Counted from the stretch's first letter, positions 37,156 through 45,976 are shown. The stretch: 64,000 nt of DNA from DASXHZ01 sp036488085 (GCA_036488085.1 DASXHZ010000012.1:62001-126000), one strand, 5' to 3'. Notes: generated by a model from the letters alone, not told the origin. Made by a program: numbers and translations.

Positions 37156-37332
37156 ATGCGAATCGTCATTCAAGAGGTTCAGCCCAAGACCGCAAGCGGC
37201 GACTACCACGAGTTCTACGCGTTCCGCGACTCGATGGTCGAGCTGCTGGAGGCGTTGGATTCTCTGCCTGCCGAACCGGTAAGGCCGCAGCCCACCCTGA
37301 TCGAAATCATGGCGGTTCTATGTGTGACCTAG
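37156..37332 (+). CDS. Small protein of unknown function upstream of REC-EAL
   Basis: A 58-aa open frame, MRIVIQEVQP at the start and acidic in the middle (YHEFYAFRDSMVELLEALDSL), without signal peptide or TM. Its stop is 2 bp before the REC-EAL ATG, which suggests translational coupling. An in-frame start at 37126 is possible. No family is recognised. It could be a leader peptide or a small partner of the EAL protein. Confidence 0.4.
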   Translation: MRIVIQEVQPKTASGDYHEFYAFRDSMVELLEALDSLPAEPVRPQPTLIEIMAVLCVT

Positions 37333-37334
37333 CG

Positions 37335-38480
37335 ATGGACTACGCCACGCAATCCATCCTCCTCATCGACGACGACCGGATCATCACCGAAGGCCTCGGC
37401 GCGGGGTTGCGGCGCGGCGGTCGCACCATCATCACCTGCAACGACATCGAGTCGGCTGAGCTGATCGTGGAGAACCTGCATCCGTCGCACGTCGTCAGCG
37501 ATGTCCGGCTCTCCGGCGAGTTCGCGTTCGAAGGACTCGACTTCGTCCGCTTCGTACGGCGGCATGCGCCGGACAGCCAAGTCGTCCTCATGAGCGGCCA
37601 AGCCTCGGACGCCATGCTGCAGGAGGGATCCGAGCGCGGCGCCGTCGCATTTCTCAGGAAGCCGTTTTCGCTGCGCGAGCTCGACGCCGTGCTCGATGGC
37701 GCCGAGCCGCTCTCAGACTCCTCCCCTGCCGGCGATCGCCCCATCATCCGCGTGCCGCTCTTCGACGACCTCGTCACCGGCGACGACCTCCGGCCGATGT
37801 TCCAACCGATCGTCTCCCTCGATGAAAGCAGACGTGTCATCGGATACGAATCTCTCGCTCGGCTCCGTACCGAGTCGCCGCTGCGCAACCCGGAGCTGCT
37901 GTTCCGCTACGCCGCCCGTAAGGAGCGCGTGACCGACCTCGAGCTCGCCTGCCTCGATGCCACCATGCGTGCGGGAGCGTCGCTCCCCGACGAAGCGCTC
38001 ATCTTCATGAACATCCACCCGTTGGCGTTTCAGGAGGGACCGCGCCTCATCCAGCACCTCGAAAACGGAATCGCGAGCAATGGCCTCTCTGCCAGCCGCT
38101 TCGTGCTCGAGATCACCGAGCAGGCGTCACTCCCGAGCGGCTCCGGCGTCGCCGAGACACTCGCGGCCATTCGCAACCTTGGGATGCGGTTCGCCTTCGA
38201 CGACGTCGGCGTCGCCTACTCGCACCTCCCCTACATCGACCTCGTGCGTCCGTCGTTCCTCAAAATCAGCCAGGATTTCGGGAGCGGCTTCGAAATCGAC
38301 GAGAGCCGAACGAAGATCGTAAAAAACATCGCCTCGCTCGCCACCGACTTCGGCTGCCAGACCATCCTCGAAGGGATCGAAGAGCCCGCGACCGCCCGCG
38401 CCGCCGAGCTCCTGAACATACCGCTCGGCCAGGGGTACCTATTCGGCCGGCCGCGGGAAATGTCGGGCGCTCACGTTTAG
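37335..38480 (+). CDS. REC-EAL protein, probable c-di-GMP phosphodiesterase
   Basis: A 381-aa two-domain protein. The receiver (1-115) begins ILLIDDDRIITEGL, with a phospho-Asp region VVSDVRLSGE and FLRKPF. The EAL domain (about 150-375) keeps the expected catalytic set: ESLAR in place of EALLR, MNIHP, LEITEQ, FDDVGVAYS, LKISQDF and EGIEEP. That makes it likely active in hydrolysing cyclic di-GMP, under control of the receiver. Start ATG 37335 follows the small ORF; ATG 37320 is an alternative. A GGDEF protein at 60.8-62.1 kb would make the substrate. Confidence 0.9.
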   Translation: MDYATQSILLIDDDRIITEGLGAGLRRGGRTIITCNDIESAELIVENLHPSHVVSDVRLSGEFAFEGLDFVRFVRRHAPDSQVVLMSGQASDAMLQEGSERGAVAFLRKPFSLRELDAVLDGAEPLSDSSPAGDRPIIRVPLFDDLVTGDDLRPMFQPIVSLDESRRVIGYESLARLRTESPLRNPELLFRYAARKERVTDLELACLDATMRAGASLPDEALIFMNIHPLAFQEGPRLIQHLENGIASNGLSASRFVLEITEQASLPSGSGVAETLAAIRNLGMRFAFDDVGVAYSHLPYIDLVRPSFLKISQDFGSGFEIDESRTKIVKNIASLATDFGCQTILEGIEEPATARAAELLNIPLGQGYLFGRPREMSGAHV

Positions 38481-38706
38481 CAGCCGCAAGCCCAATATTG
38501 CGACTTACGGCGAAGCGTCATGTGAAGCCGCGACATTCCAAAACGACACTTGAGCACTTACTCGTCAAGTAAGACCTTCCGACATCGCGACGTCCGTCAC
38601 CTATCCGTGCCGTACGTCATTTTTTACTTGTTTCCGGCTTACCGCCATGTATCATCCGCGCCTCGTCCAGCGCCACGGACGATACGCTTCAGCAGAGGAG
38701 TCATTC

Positions 38707-40524
38707 GTGACCATCGGGAACATTGCAGACGGCATCAAGCGACTCCGATGCGGAGCGGTTCGTCTCCTCGCCATCGTAACAGTTTGTGTGACCGCCTTTC
38801 CGGTCGCGGCCACGGTCAGGTTCACGGACTTCGAAGCGCCGGTAAAGACGACGTATAGTCAACCTTCACTCTACGAAGACTACAACCCCCCGAACACTGC
38901 TGACGAAGTCCGGTTCTCACGAGGGTACCGTGCGGCGGCGATTCCGACATGGACTTCGTCAACCACCTACTTCAACTGGAACGGCCAGGACGAGGTCGAG
39001 ATTTACTTCTCCGTCCCAGTGAAGAATATCAGCTTCAAGATGTATGGGTTCTATAACGATACTCGCGGACGAGCCGCGTCAATACAGTACACCTCGAAAC
39101 CGTATGATCCGGCACCGGCCGGAACGCTCGCGCCTGATCCGATACTCTACTACGCCCCGACCAGCGGGCCGACGACCGTCACCGTTCCGGCGGACGGCAT
39201 CCGGTACATGACCGTCTATTACGGCGGCCAACCGTTCGCGATCGACGATTTCAGCTTTGACGACGGGCCGGCATACGACTACACGGTCACCGGGCAGATT
39301 CTCGATGGGTCCCCGCAGGAAACAAAGCATCTCGCCGCGGAGACGACGGTCTACGCGCAGGTACCTCTCGGCCTTGAATTGAAGCTGGCGCTCCTGAACA
39401 ACGGTTCGCCGGCGCCAGCCCAGTTCGTTCTTGCACCCGCCGTTCTAGATGGGCTCGCAACCCCAACTCTCTACCCCACCAACGCGGTGCTGGAATATGA
39501 CCGCGACACGACGGCGACTACGAAAACGTTCCGGGCAGTTCACATCGGCACCCAGACGCTCTACGTCAATCCGGGCCTTCAGACACCGGTCGTGAAGGTC
39601 ACCGTCGGCGTGTTCGACCCGGGGTCGCTCGGCGACAACGGAAACGTCGACTACGATTCGATGATCGTAACCTGGGGGAATCGAAGAGGCATCCCGCCGC
39701 ACGTTTTGAAGGGCCTGATCCTTCAGGAGACCGGCAAACTCAATCCGCTCGAGTACCGCTACGAGCCACTCACCGGCGGAGGCGTCGGCGACTACTACAT
39801 TCACCAAAAGGTTGCGTCGGAACCATACCGCCACTATCGGTTGGCGACTGATTCAGGGCTCGCGAAAGGGGACTCTCTTTTCGACTTCAACGCGGGAGAC
39901 AAATATCTCGTTGACGACGACGTCTCGCCTCGAAAGGTATTCGTCCTGCCGCGTGCGCAAGACGGCGCCGAAATCTCGATTCGGCCAATGGATGCTTGTC
40001 CCGATCTGTGCGTATCGGCACGCGAGATCTTCGAGAACAACGACAAGACATCCGCGGGAACCTCCCAAAACTGGAGTGCGAAGAAGAACGCAGGCTCGAC
40101 GAACTGGTGGGACGCCCAACACCTTTCGATGCTCGAATTTACGGCGCAGACACCTTTGGCCGCCAGCTACGGCCTCATGCAGATCATGTATCCCACTGCC
40201 GTCGAGACCTACAACTGGGCGATCGCCACGCAGCAACAAAACCCTTCTTACCTTTTTGACACGCCGGAAAACGTCAAGACCGGTGGCGGAAGCTTGGCTC
40301 CCGGCACGATGAAGTTCTATGACGCTTACGACGATGCGCGCGACAACGACTGGATCCACGATCCGAACTTTGCCGACAGTGATGACTACAAAGACCTCAT
40401 GATCGCAGCGATGAACTGGTACAACCACGGGAGCCAAAGCGTGAACACCGACTACGGTGACAAAGCTTGGGCTCTCGGCCAGAAATGTAGCCCCAGCCAT
40501 CAGCAGAGTAAGATCTTCCCGTAG
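38707..40524 (+). CDS. Secreted protein with C-terminal lytic transglycosylase-like domain
   Basis: A 605-aa precursor. An N-terminal signal region (LLAIVTVCVTAFPVAA) is followed by a beta-rich domain with VRFTDFEAP and FAIDDFSFDDG, as in PEP-CTERM-type carbohydrate-binding sections. The C-terminal part has LKGLILQETGKLNP (catalytic Glu near 343), AASYGLMQIMYPTAVE near 486 and FDTPENVKTGGGSL, the lysozyme-like SLT fold that cleaves peptidoglycan. The long insert between the Glu and GLMQI is unusual. GTG 38707 has AGAGGAG before it and is preferred over an upstream ATG at 38647. Confidence 0.75.
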   Translation: MTIGNIADGIKRLRCGAVRLLAIVTVCVTAFPVAATVRFTDFEAPVKTTYSQPSLYEDYNPPNTADEVRFSRGYRAAAIPTWTSSTTYFNWNGQDEVEIYFSVPVKNISFKMYGFYNDTRGRAASIQYTSKPYDPAPAGTLAPDPILYYAPTSGPTTVTVPADGIRYMTVYYGGQPFAIDDFSFDDGPAYDYTVTGQILDGSPQETKHLAAETTVYAQVPLGLELKLALLNNGSPAPAQFVLAPAVLDGLATPTLYPTNAVLEYDRDTTATTKTFRAVHIGTQTLYVNPGLQTPVVKVTVGVFDPGSLGDNGNVDYDSMIVTWGNRRGIPPHVLKGLILQETGKLNPLEYRYEPLTGGGVGDYYIHQKVASEPYRHYRLATDSGLAKGDSLFDFNAGDKYLVDDDVSPRKVFVLPRAQDGAEISIRPMDACPDLCVSAREIFENNDKTSAGTSQNWSAKKNAGSTNWWDAQHLSMLEFTAQTPLAASYGLMQIMYPTAVETYNWAIATQQQNPSYLFDTPENVKTGGGSLAPGTMKFYDAYDDARDNDWIHDPNFADSDDYKDLMIAAMNWYNHGSQSVNTDYGDKAWALGQKCSPSHQQSKIFP

Positions 40525-40537
40525 AAAGGCATATCGC

Positions 40538-41458
40538 GTGAGAATCCCGAAGACCCTCGGATTGCTCGGTCTGGCGTTCATCGCCTGTATCGCTTCTGCC
40601 GCTCAGCCCTCGGATGACGACGTCGTCGCGAACGCCTTCCCTCCGGGGCTGACCCTGGGCAAGGGCGTTCATGGAAAGTGGTGGACTTTCGCGACGGCCG
40701 ATCTCAATCACAGCGGCCAGCCGCTTCTCGTCGCGCTCTACACCAACGGTTCGCGCGCCGCGCTGGAAGTCGTAAGCAGGTCCGGGAGCGTTCTCGCCGG
40801 CTCGCAGGTAAATGGGATGAAGGGGACCACGGGTGAGATCGAACTCGCCGACCTGGACCATGACGGTACGCCGGAGATTCTCGCGCACCTGTATGCCGGG
40901 CACGGAGTGAATCGACCGGACACCTGGGTATTCGCGTGGCGTAATGGCGCGTTAACTCTCGTCTCACCAATGCAGGTAGTTCGTGGCAACGCAATCACAC
41001 TTCTGGGCCAAACGGCGGCCGTTGACCTGGCGGGTGATGGAACCCGGCAACTTCTCGCGTTTCCGGGCGCCGTCTTTGACGCCGACGGGAACGACATTTC
41101 GGGCGACACGATCGTTTACTCGTATTCGAACGGTGCTCTACAGAAAGCCAGCGGAACGTACGTCTACGCCGACGACTTCCGGAGGAGCACTGCGAAACCC
41201 GAGGTTTCGTCAGGTGCGTTCACGTCTGCCGTCGGCGTGTCGACGCTGCACGTCGTCCAAAACGACACTCCTGTTACGAGCGGCCGTATCACTCTGAACG
41301 GGACTGAAGTTGTCGCCGCTGACGCCTTCAAGGCGAAGGCTCACGCCTTCACGGTGCCCATCACACTAGCGGCGCACAACACGCTCAGCGTTCAGTTGGA
41401 AGGTCAGCCGGGTGCCAGCGTTCTGGTGATGATCGAAACGCCTCGCGCTTCTCAATAA
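40538..41458 (+). CDS. Secreted FG-GAP/VCBS-like repeat protein
   Basis: A 306-aa precursor with signal peptide (TLGLLGLAFIACIASA). The mature part contains ATADLNHSGQPLLVALY and IELADLDHDGTPEILAHLY, Asp-rich loops of the integrin-like FG-GAP type that bind calcium in a beta-propeller, but only about three blades are visible. The GTG start has GAAAGG upstream and lies 13 bp after the transglycosylase gene, so the two are co-transcribed. Function beyond surface or periplasmic location is unknown. Confidence 0.7.
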   Translation: MRIPKTLGLLGLAFIACIASAAQPSDDDVVANAFPPGLTLGKGVHGKWWTFATADLNHSGQPLLVALYTNGSRAALEVVSRSGSVLAGSQVNGMKGTTGEIELADLDHDGTPEILAHLYAGHGVNRPDTWVFAWRNGALTLVSPMQVVRGNAITLLGQTAAVDLAGDGTRQLLAFPGAVFDADGNDISGDTIVYSYSNGALQKASGTYVYADDFRRSTAKPEVSSGAFTSAVGVSTLHVVQNDTPVTSGRITLNGTEVVAADAFKAKAHAFTVPITLAAHNTLSVQLEGQPGASVLVMIETPRASQ

Positions 41459-41615
41459 GACCGAACCTTCCACCCGGCGGGTCGAGCCTCGATTGCGGAG
41501 AGGGGGGGGCGTCAAATGTTCTCCGATCGCCGTTGAAGCATGCGGGTCCACGGCTATCCGCGCCCGCTAGTCGGCAAACCGGTGCATGAGATCGTGTTTG
41601 CGACGAGTTTCTGGG

Positions 41616-41828
41616 TCAGCCCGGCGGTATCGAAAGCCAGTTGTCCAACGCATCGAGAACCGTAACGATTGTTCCGATCCAGGGACTGGGCGGCTTCTCA
41701 GCCTTTCTGACTTCGCGGGGATGGCGCGTTTGCGCGAGATCGTCGTTACGCGGCGCACCGAACGCGCTGGCGGATAGCGCGAGCGCGAGCGCACTGCTCG
41801 CGACTAGGGACTTCCGAAGTGCCTGCAT
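41616..41828 (-). CDS. Small secreted peptide of unknown function
   Basis: A 70-aa precursor with a textbook signal peptide (LRKSLVASSALALALSASAFG) and a mature part of about 45 aa ending in a hydrophobic stretch (WIGTIVTVLDALDNWLSI). GAGGAGGG stands 4 bp before ATG 41828, which supports translation. It lies alone on the minus strand downstream of the TPR/anti-sigma gene, 100 bp after its stop. It could be a target of that sigma system; no family is recognised. Confidence 0.6.
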   Translation of the reverse strand: MQALRKSLVASSALALALSASAFGAPRNDDLAQTRHPREVRKAEKPPSPWIGTIVTVLDALDNWLSIPPG

Positions 41829-41928
41829 ACACCCTCCTCGGGCCAACGTGTGGTCGGCGAAGTGACGAGGAGGGCGCCCTCTTCACGGAGAGGTGCCACG
41901 GCAACAGCGTTCTGTGAGTTCGGTTTGC

Positions 41929-43266
41929 CTATTGAGGCGGGGGAGCGGGAAGCCCGAGCGGCTGCGTGGTCAGGTTCTCGAGGTAGATTCGCACTTCGTG
42001 CACCAGCGTCGCGGTTCCCCGACCTTTGGCGAGGGCCTCGTTGAGATCAGCCAGTGCTCGCCTCGCGTGCCGCTGAAGCTCCTCGTCGCCGAATACGACG
42101 AGTAGGCTGCGGCAGGCCTCCGTCACGCCAGACGGCTCGTTCAACGCCAAGCGACCTTCGGCCCACATGAGCGTCGCGAGTGCGGCATCATTCGTTAGGC
42201 CAAGTTTTGCTAAGTCTTTCCGAATCGACGCAAGCCGCCGAGTGCTTTCAGCCAATTCGCCTCGAGCAAGAAGGATCATAGCTAGCACCCATTCGGTTCG
42301 GGCTTTCTCGGTGGCAAGATCGAGCTCGTCGTAGATAGTGACGGCCTCAACGTAGTAACGCTCGGCACGATCGAAATCCTGAAGGTCCTTGAGTGCGGCG
42401 GCGCAGTTGCTTAGCGCGCGAGCCAGCATGCCCCGATCGCCGTTCAGCCTGCAGATGGTGATTGCTCGCTCGAACGAATCAGCCGAAAGACGTGCATTCC
42501 CCGCGAGCAGAAGGCAACAAGCGTCAACCATGACGGCACTGAGCTCGCGCGAGACATCCCCGTAGTCCCTGAAAACGGAAGCAACCTGGCGTGCGAGCGC
42601 ACTCCCCTCCTCCAGCCGCTCGCTCTTCATGTACACCGTCGCCCGGATCAGCAGCACGATCGCCTGATCGAACGGGTCCGCGCCCGGCGTGCCGTCGAAC
42701 AGCTTCTCGGCGTAGTCCAGCAACTTCAACGCGTCCTTGAACCGGCCGAGGTATCGGAGGGCGTTGGCGTGCTCGCGGAGGGCCATCCCCATCAGGGCGC
42801 GTTTGGCGCGGTCGGGGACATTCGTCAGCTTCGTGGCGACCGTATATGCGACCCCGGCCATCTGCTCGCTCAACTTCGGCCGTTGTTCGTGGAGCGCGTT
42901 CGCCTCGGCGCAGAGGACACGGACCATCCCTTCGGTGTGATGGCGCGGCTTCTCGGCGATGTCGACGGCGGCGTTTCGGAACTTGAGCGGTGAGTTGCCG
43001 ATCCGTGCGAGAAACGTCCGCGCCTGCCGTTCCTCGTCTTCTTTGCGTTTTCGGTAGCCGAGGATCTCGTCGAGGCGGTTCCCGCCGTTCCGCGACGCGT
43101 CGACCGTCGTCCAGGTTTCCGAGCCGCGGAGCGCGTGGTCGATCTCGCGAAAAACGGCCGCGCCGTCGCGGCAGATCTCGCACTCGTCCAGGTGCTTCTC
43201 GACCTCGGGGCTGCCCGTTCCGTCGAGGACGTATTCGCTGAGTACGTTGTCGTCAAGGTGCTTCAT
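41929..43266 (-). CDS. Zinc-finger anti-sigma candidate with TPR domain
   Basis: A 445-aa cytosolic protein. The N-terminus carries HLDECEIC (H25, C29, C32), the zf-HC2/ZAS H-x3-C-x2-C motif of anti-sigma factors. The rest is a chain of TPR-like helical pairs (GRFKDALKLLDYAEKLF, DFDRAERYYVEAVTIYDELD). No TM helix is present, unlike most ZAS anti-sigmas. It overlaps the ECF gene by ATGA and should bind that sigma factor, with the TPR part acting as sensor or scaffold. AAGGGAG precedes ATG 43266. Confidence 0.78.
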   Translation of the reverse strand: MKHLDDNVLSEYVLDGTGSPEVEKHLDECEICRDGAAVFREIDHALRGSETWTTVDASRNGGNRLDEILGYRKRKEDEERQARTFLARIGNSPLKFRNAAVDIAEKPRHHTEGMVRVLCAEANALHEQRPKLSEQMAGVAYTVATKLTNVPDRAKRALMGMALREHANALRYLGRFKDALKLLDYAEKLFDGTPGADPFDQAIVLLIRATVYMKSERLEEGSALARQVASVFRDYGDVSRELSAVMVDACCLLLAGNARLSADSFERAITICRLNGDRGMLARALSNCAAALKDLQDFDRAERYYVEAVTIYDELDLATEKARTEWVLAMILLARGELAESTRRLASIRKDLAKLGLTNDAALATLMWAEGRLALNEPSGVTEACRSLLVVFGDEELQRHARRALADLNEALAKGRGTATLVHEVRIYLENLTTQPLGLPAPPPQ

Positions 43267-44093
43267 CGGTCTCCCTTTCGGGTTCCTTGGAGCATCTCCT
43301 TCACGCGCCGCCGGCACGAGACGAGGAGTTGCCGCACGTAGCCGGGCGAGGTCGAGAGGTTCTCCGCGATGCGCTCGTTCGACTCGCCGCGCCAGTAGTA
43401 GCCGCGGAGCGTTTCGCGGCACTTCTCGCCGAGGCGCGCCACCACCGCGCCGACCGAGATGCGCCATGCCCACTCCTCGGCGTTCTCGCCGGCGGCGGGT
43501 GTCTCGTCGATCGTCTCGGGCAGCGGCGCTTCGCGCTTGCGGTCCCGCCAGTAGTGCTTGCACGCGTTGCCCACGGTTCCCATCAGCCACGGCTTGACCT
43601 CGCGGATGACGGTATGCCGCTCCAGGTACGCGATGAAGGTGTCGTGTACCAGCGCCTCGGCGTCGTCAGGCGGGACGCGAAAGCGGCGCATCGCGATCGA
43701 GCGCAGCAGGACGCCGTATTCGAGGTACAGCGCCTCGAATTCGGCCTCGCCTGTTGGAGGAGTCGACTCTGGCAGGGTGAGCCCCCGGGGACGAGGCGAG
43801 GATACCGGATTGAGGTAGGGCATGCCTTCCGCCAGCGCCGGCTCGAGGTGGAAGAGATCGCTCGCCCGGACGGCGTAGCCCGTGAGCTCGCGGATCGCCG
43901 CGACGATCAGGAAGATCTTCCCTTCCGTGGCATGCGCCTCCCCCTTCCGCACGCGCAGCAGTTGCTGCCGGCTGATCCCCTCGGGCAGTCCGAGCTCCTG
44001 CGCGATCCGCTTGGCAGTCGAAGCGACATGCGTCGGCTTCAGGCCAAAGATCGCGAAGATCTCGTCGAGCGGTGTGGCGGAGCGTTCGCGCAT
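43263..44093 (-). CDS. HTH-ECF sigma factor fusion
   Basis: A 276-aa protein. Residues 1 to about 85 look like an XRE-type HTH (THVASTAKRIAQELG and EGISRQQLLRVRKGEA). After a linker come ECF sigma regions: region 2 (FEALYLEYGVLLRSIAMRR to LMGTVGNACKHYWRDRKRE) and region 4 (CRETLRGYYWRGESNERIAENL and SPGYVRQLLVSCRRRVKEML). ECF factors are normally about 180 aa without an N-terminal DNA-binding extension, so the fusion is odd. It is coupled to the zinc-finger/TPR gene. A nested inverted repeat abuts the start codon. Confidence 0.78.
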   Translation of the reverse strand: MRERSATPLDEIFAIFGLKPTHVASTAKRIAQELGLPEGISRQQLLRVRKGEAHATEGKIFLIVAAIRELTGYAVRASDLFHLEPALAEGMPYLNPVSSPRPRGLTLPESTPPTGEAEFEALYLEYGVLLRSIAMRRFRVPPDDAEALVHDTFIAYLERHTVIREVKPWLMGTVGNACKHYWRDRKREAPLPETIDETPAAGENAEEWAWRISVGAVVARLGEKCRETLRGYYWRGESNERIAENLSTSPGYVRQLLVSCRRRVKEMLQGTRKGDR

Positions 44094-44129
44094 TCGAGAC
44101 GTACTCTTGGAAGAGGAGTGTCGTCTCGA
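44094..44129. promoter_or_regulatory. Nested inverted repeat at the start of the HTH-ECF gene
   Basis: TCGAGACG (44094-44101) and CGTCTCGA (44122-44129) are perfect 8-bp arms separated by 20 bp. Inside lies CTCTT-GG-AAGAG (44104-44115). The element touches the ATG of the HTH-ECF gene (44093), so it could be an operator for the HTH part or an mRNA hairpin limiting translation. Confidence 0.45.
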
Positions 44130-44216
44130 GCGGAATTACCTACCCCTTAATGGAAGTGCGCCGGATACGAGTCTGCAGGCTGGCGGAATAGCCCTCGATC
44201 CGGCAATACCCACGCC

Positions 44217-44519
44217 TTGGCCGATCAGAATGGGAACCGCGTCGGACAGGAATACAGCGGTCTGCTGCCATCGATCGTCGAAGGCGAGACGACAGCGCAC
44301 GAAACCGTGCATTTCTGGGTGCACGCTGGCGGCGTCGATGGGAACGGCCACTGTCTGGCCCAGCGGTGGCAGCACGACGGACTGAATTGCCTGCTCCATC
44401 GCCCGTACGCAGGGCCGGGGCTCGCAGACGGCTTGGTCGAGTTACACTACGAAAACCACGGCAGCGATAGTGAGTACATGACCGTCCGGGGTGCCGCTGA
44501 CCCGGTCCCCCAGCAATAA
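44217..44519 (+). CDS. Hypothetical ORF, possibly a gene remnant
   Basis: An open frame continues upstream only to a stop at 44148-44150 and has no ATG, only TTG 44217. The text is protein-like (PSIVEGETTAHETVHFWVHAGG, LVELHYENHGSDSEYMTV), with no signal peptide or TM. It ends 14 bp before the next ATG, whose RBS AGGAGACGG follows its stop. It may be the 3' remnant of a larger truncated gene or a small TTG-started protein. No family is recognised. Confidence 0.35.
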   Translation: MADQNGNRVGQEYSGLLPSIVEGETTAHETVHFWVHAGGVDGNGHCLAQRWQHDGLNCLLHRPYAGPGLADGLVELHYENHGSDSEYMTVRGAADPVPQQ

Positions 44520-44533
44520 CAGGAGACGGACAA

Positions 44534-45811
44534 ATGAGTGTCAGAAGATTGATCGCGCGCACCATTCGCTGCGCTGCCGCGCTTTTCACCGGCATCACGC
44601 TGAGCGCGCAGCAGCTCCCCACTGCGCTCCTGAGCCTGAACCCCTCCCAGGTACTGCCCGGGTTGCCGGTTGCATTCCTCGTGACGGTCAATAACCCCAA
44701 TAAGCAGCCCGTAACATTGCTCGACGCGATGGAGCTGCAAGTGGCGAGCGCCGCCGGGACATTCATGGCGACCGGAATTGGGGGGCGTAGCGGCGTCACT
44801 TTGCCTCCCGATGCGGTGACCCCATGCGGAAGCGCGAAGTGCTTCGTCATTCCAGGAAACGGCCAAAAGCAATTGTACGTAGACTACGGCGGCGCCCTTG
44901 CCGAGAATGAGTTTTTTGCGGATGAGCGACTGAACGTACCAGGTGTCTACTCATTGCAACTCGTCTTGTATGTCGATACATCGGACGGAAGCAAAGCGCC
45001 GATCACCTCGAATCCGGCCACACTAACGGTATCGGTACCTTCCGGTGTCGACGCGGACGCGTGGACCTTTCTCCGGCAGCAGTCGCCAACGCACGTTTGG
45101 TCGCTCATGCAGTGGGCAACAGGTGGCGATGCCATTGCGACGAGAATTCGCTCCGATTTCCCGACATCTGCGTATGTGCCTTGGATCGCGGGCTACGGCC
45201 GCGCTACGGAGCCGTCAGTCACTGTCAAGGTGATTGATACTGCGCTGGCGCAGAATCCACCGGACAGCCTCCGCGATAATCTCCTCTGGATGAAAGGCAC
45301 ACTCCTCGAAGGGTGGAGCGACAACGCGCTCCACGCGGCACGGAACCTGGATCTCGCGCTCACCTACGCTGATCAGGCACGCACCACCCTCGACACGCTC
45401 AAGAGAGTGGCGATCGCTGACGTGACGAAGCAGAAGGCCACCGCAACACTTGCAGAGCTCTACACGAACGCGACTGCTCGCACGTCACTGGATCGGATGG
45501 CTGCGGGCGATCCTCCCGCTCCCGCCCAACTGGTTCCGCACGTCGATTGTGTTGTCCTCGGCAGCGATTCGAGCTTCACGGCACAGTTCGGCTACGTGAA
45601 TCCGAACGCAGCGAACAAGGTGCTCCAAATCAGCGATCTCAACCAAGTTACCCCTGCGCCGAGAGACCAGGACCAGCCGCGGATCTTCCGGCCGGGCTCG
45701 CACGATCATGTCTTTGGTGCTACGAACCCGGGCGGCGAGCTGAAATGGCATCTCGACGGCAACGTGGCGACCGCAACAAGGGATTTCGCGACACCCTGCT
45801 CGGCACCCTAG
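44534..45811 (+). CDS. Secreted hypothetical protein with N-terminal beta-sandwich
   Basis: A 425-aa precursor with an N-terminal signal region (RCAAALFTGITLSAQQ). Residues about 25-170 look like an Ig-like/CARDB-type domain (SLNPSQVLPGLPVAFLVTVNNPNKQPVTL). The middle is helical, and the C-terminal 90 aa form another beta-rich section with a DHVFGATNPGG motif and two cysteines. AGGAGACGG precedes the ATG. No enzymatic motif is seen; it is likely periplasmic or exported. Codon use seems ordinary. Confidence 0.62.
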   Translation: MSVRRLIARTIRCAAALFTGITLSAQQLPTALLSLNPSQVLPGLPVAFLVTVNNPNKQPVTLLDAMELQVASAAGTFMATGIGGRSGVTLPPDAVTPCGSAKCFVIPGNGQKQLYVDYGGALAENEFFADERLNVPGVYSLQLVLYVDTSDGSKAPITSNPATLTVSVPSGVDADAWTFLRQQSPTHVWSLMQWATGGDAIATRIRSDFPTSAYVPWIAGYGRATEPSVTVKVIDTALAQNPPDSLRDNLLWMKGTLLEGWSDNALHAARNLDLALTYADQARTTLDTLKRVAIADVTKQKATATLAELYTNATARTSLDRMAAGDPPAPAQLVPHVDCVVLGSDSSFTAQFGYVNPNAANKVLQISDLNQVTPAPRDQDQPRIFRPGSHDHVFGATNPGGELKWHLDGNVATATRDFATPCSAP

Positions 45812-45852
45812 CGAGTTCCCCCCAAACACCAAACTCCTCGGGTTCGAATGGA

Positions 45853-45915
45853 AGTCACTTCTCGTCAAGGAGAGTCTGCGGATGGGCAAATCCCTACCTC
45901 CTCCATGAAGTGACT
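45853..45915. other. 9-bp inverted repeat after the secreted-protein gene
   Basis: AGTCACTTC (45853-45861) pairs with GAAGTGACT (45907-45915) across 45 bp in the gap between two secreted-protein genes. No T-run follows, so a terminator role is weak. It may be an RNA structure or a fossil of duplication. Confidence 0.25.
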
Positions 45916-45976
45916 CCTATGCGTGTCGCTTGGAGCATGCGCTTCGTGAGGCGCGACGTAACTCATGCGCTACTTA

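Noticed and set aside
41929..43590. Longer start (43590) for the zinc-finger/TPR protein
   Set aside because: The extra 108 residues lie inside the HTH-ECF gene in another frame; ATG 43266 has an RBS and begins at the zinc finger.
45841..45870. tRNA-like GGTTCGAAT segment
   Set aside because: No acceptor or anticodon stem can be drawn around it and no CCA-adjacent stem is present.
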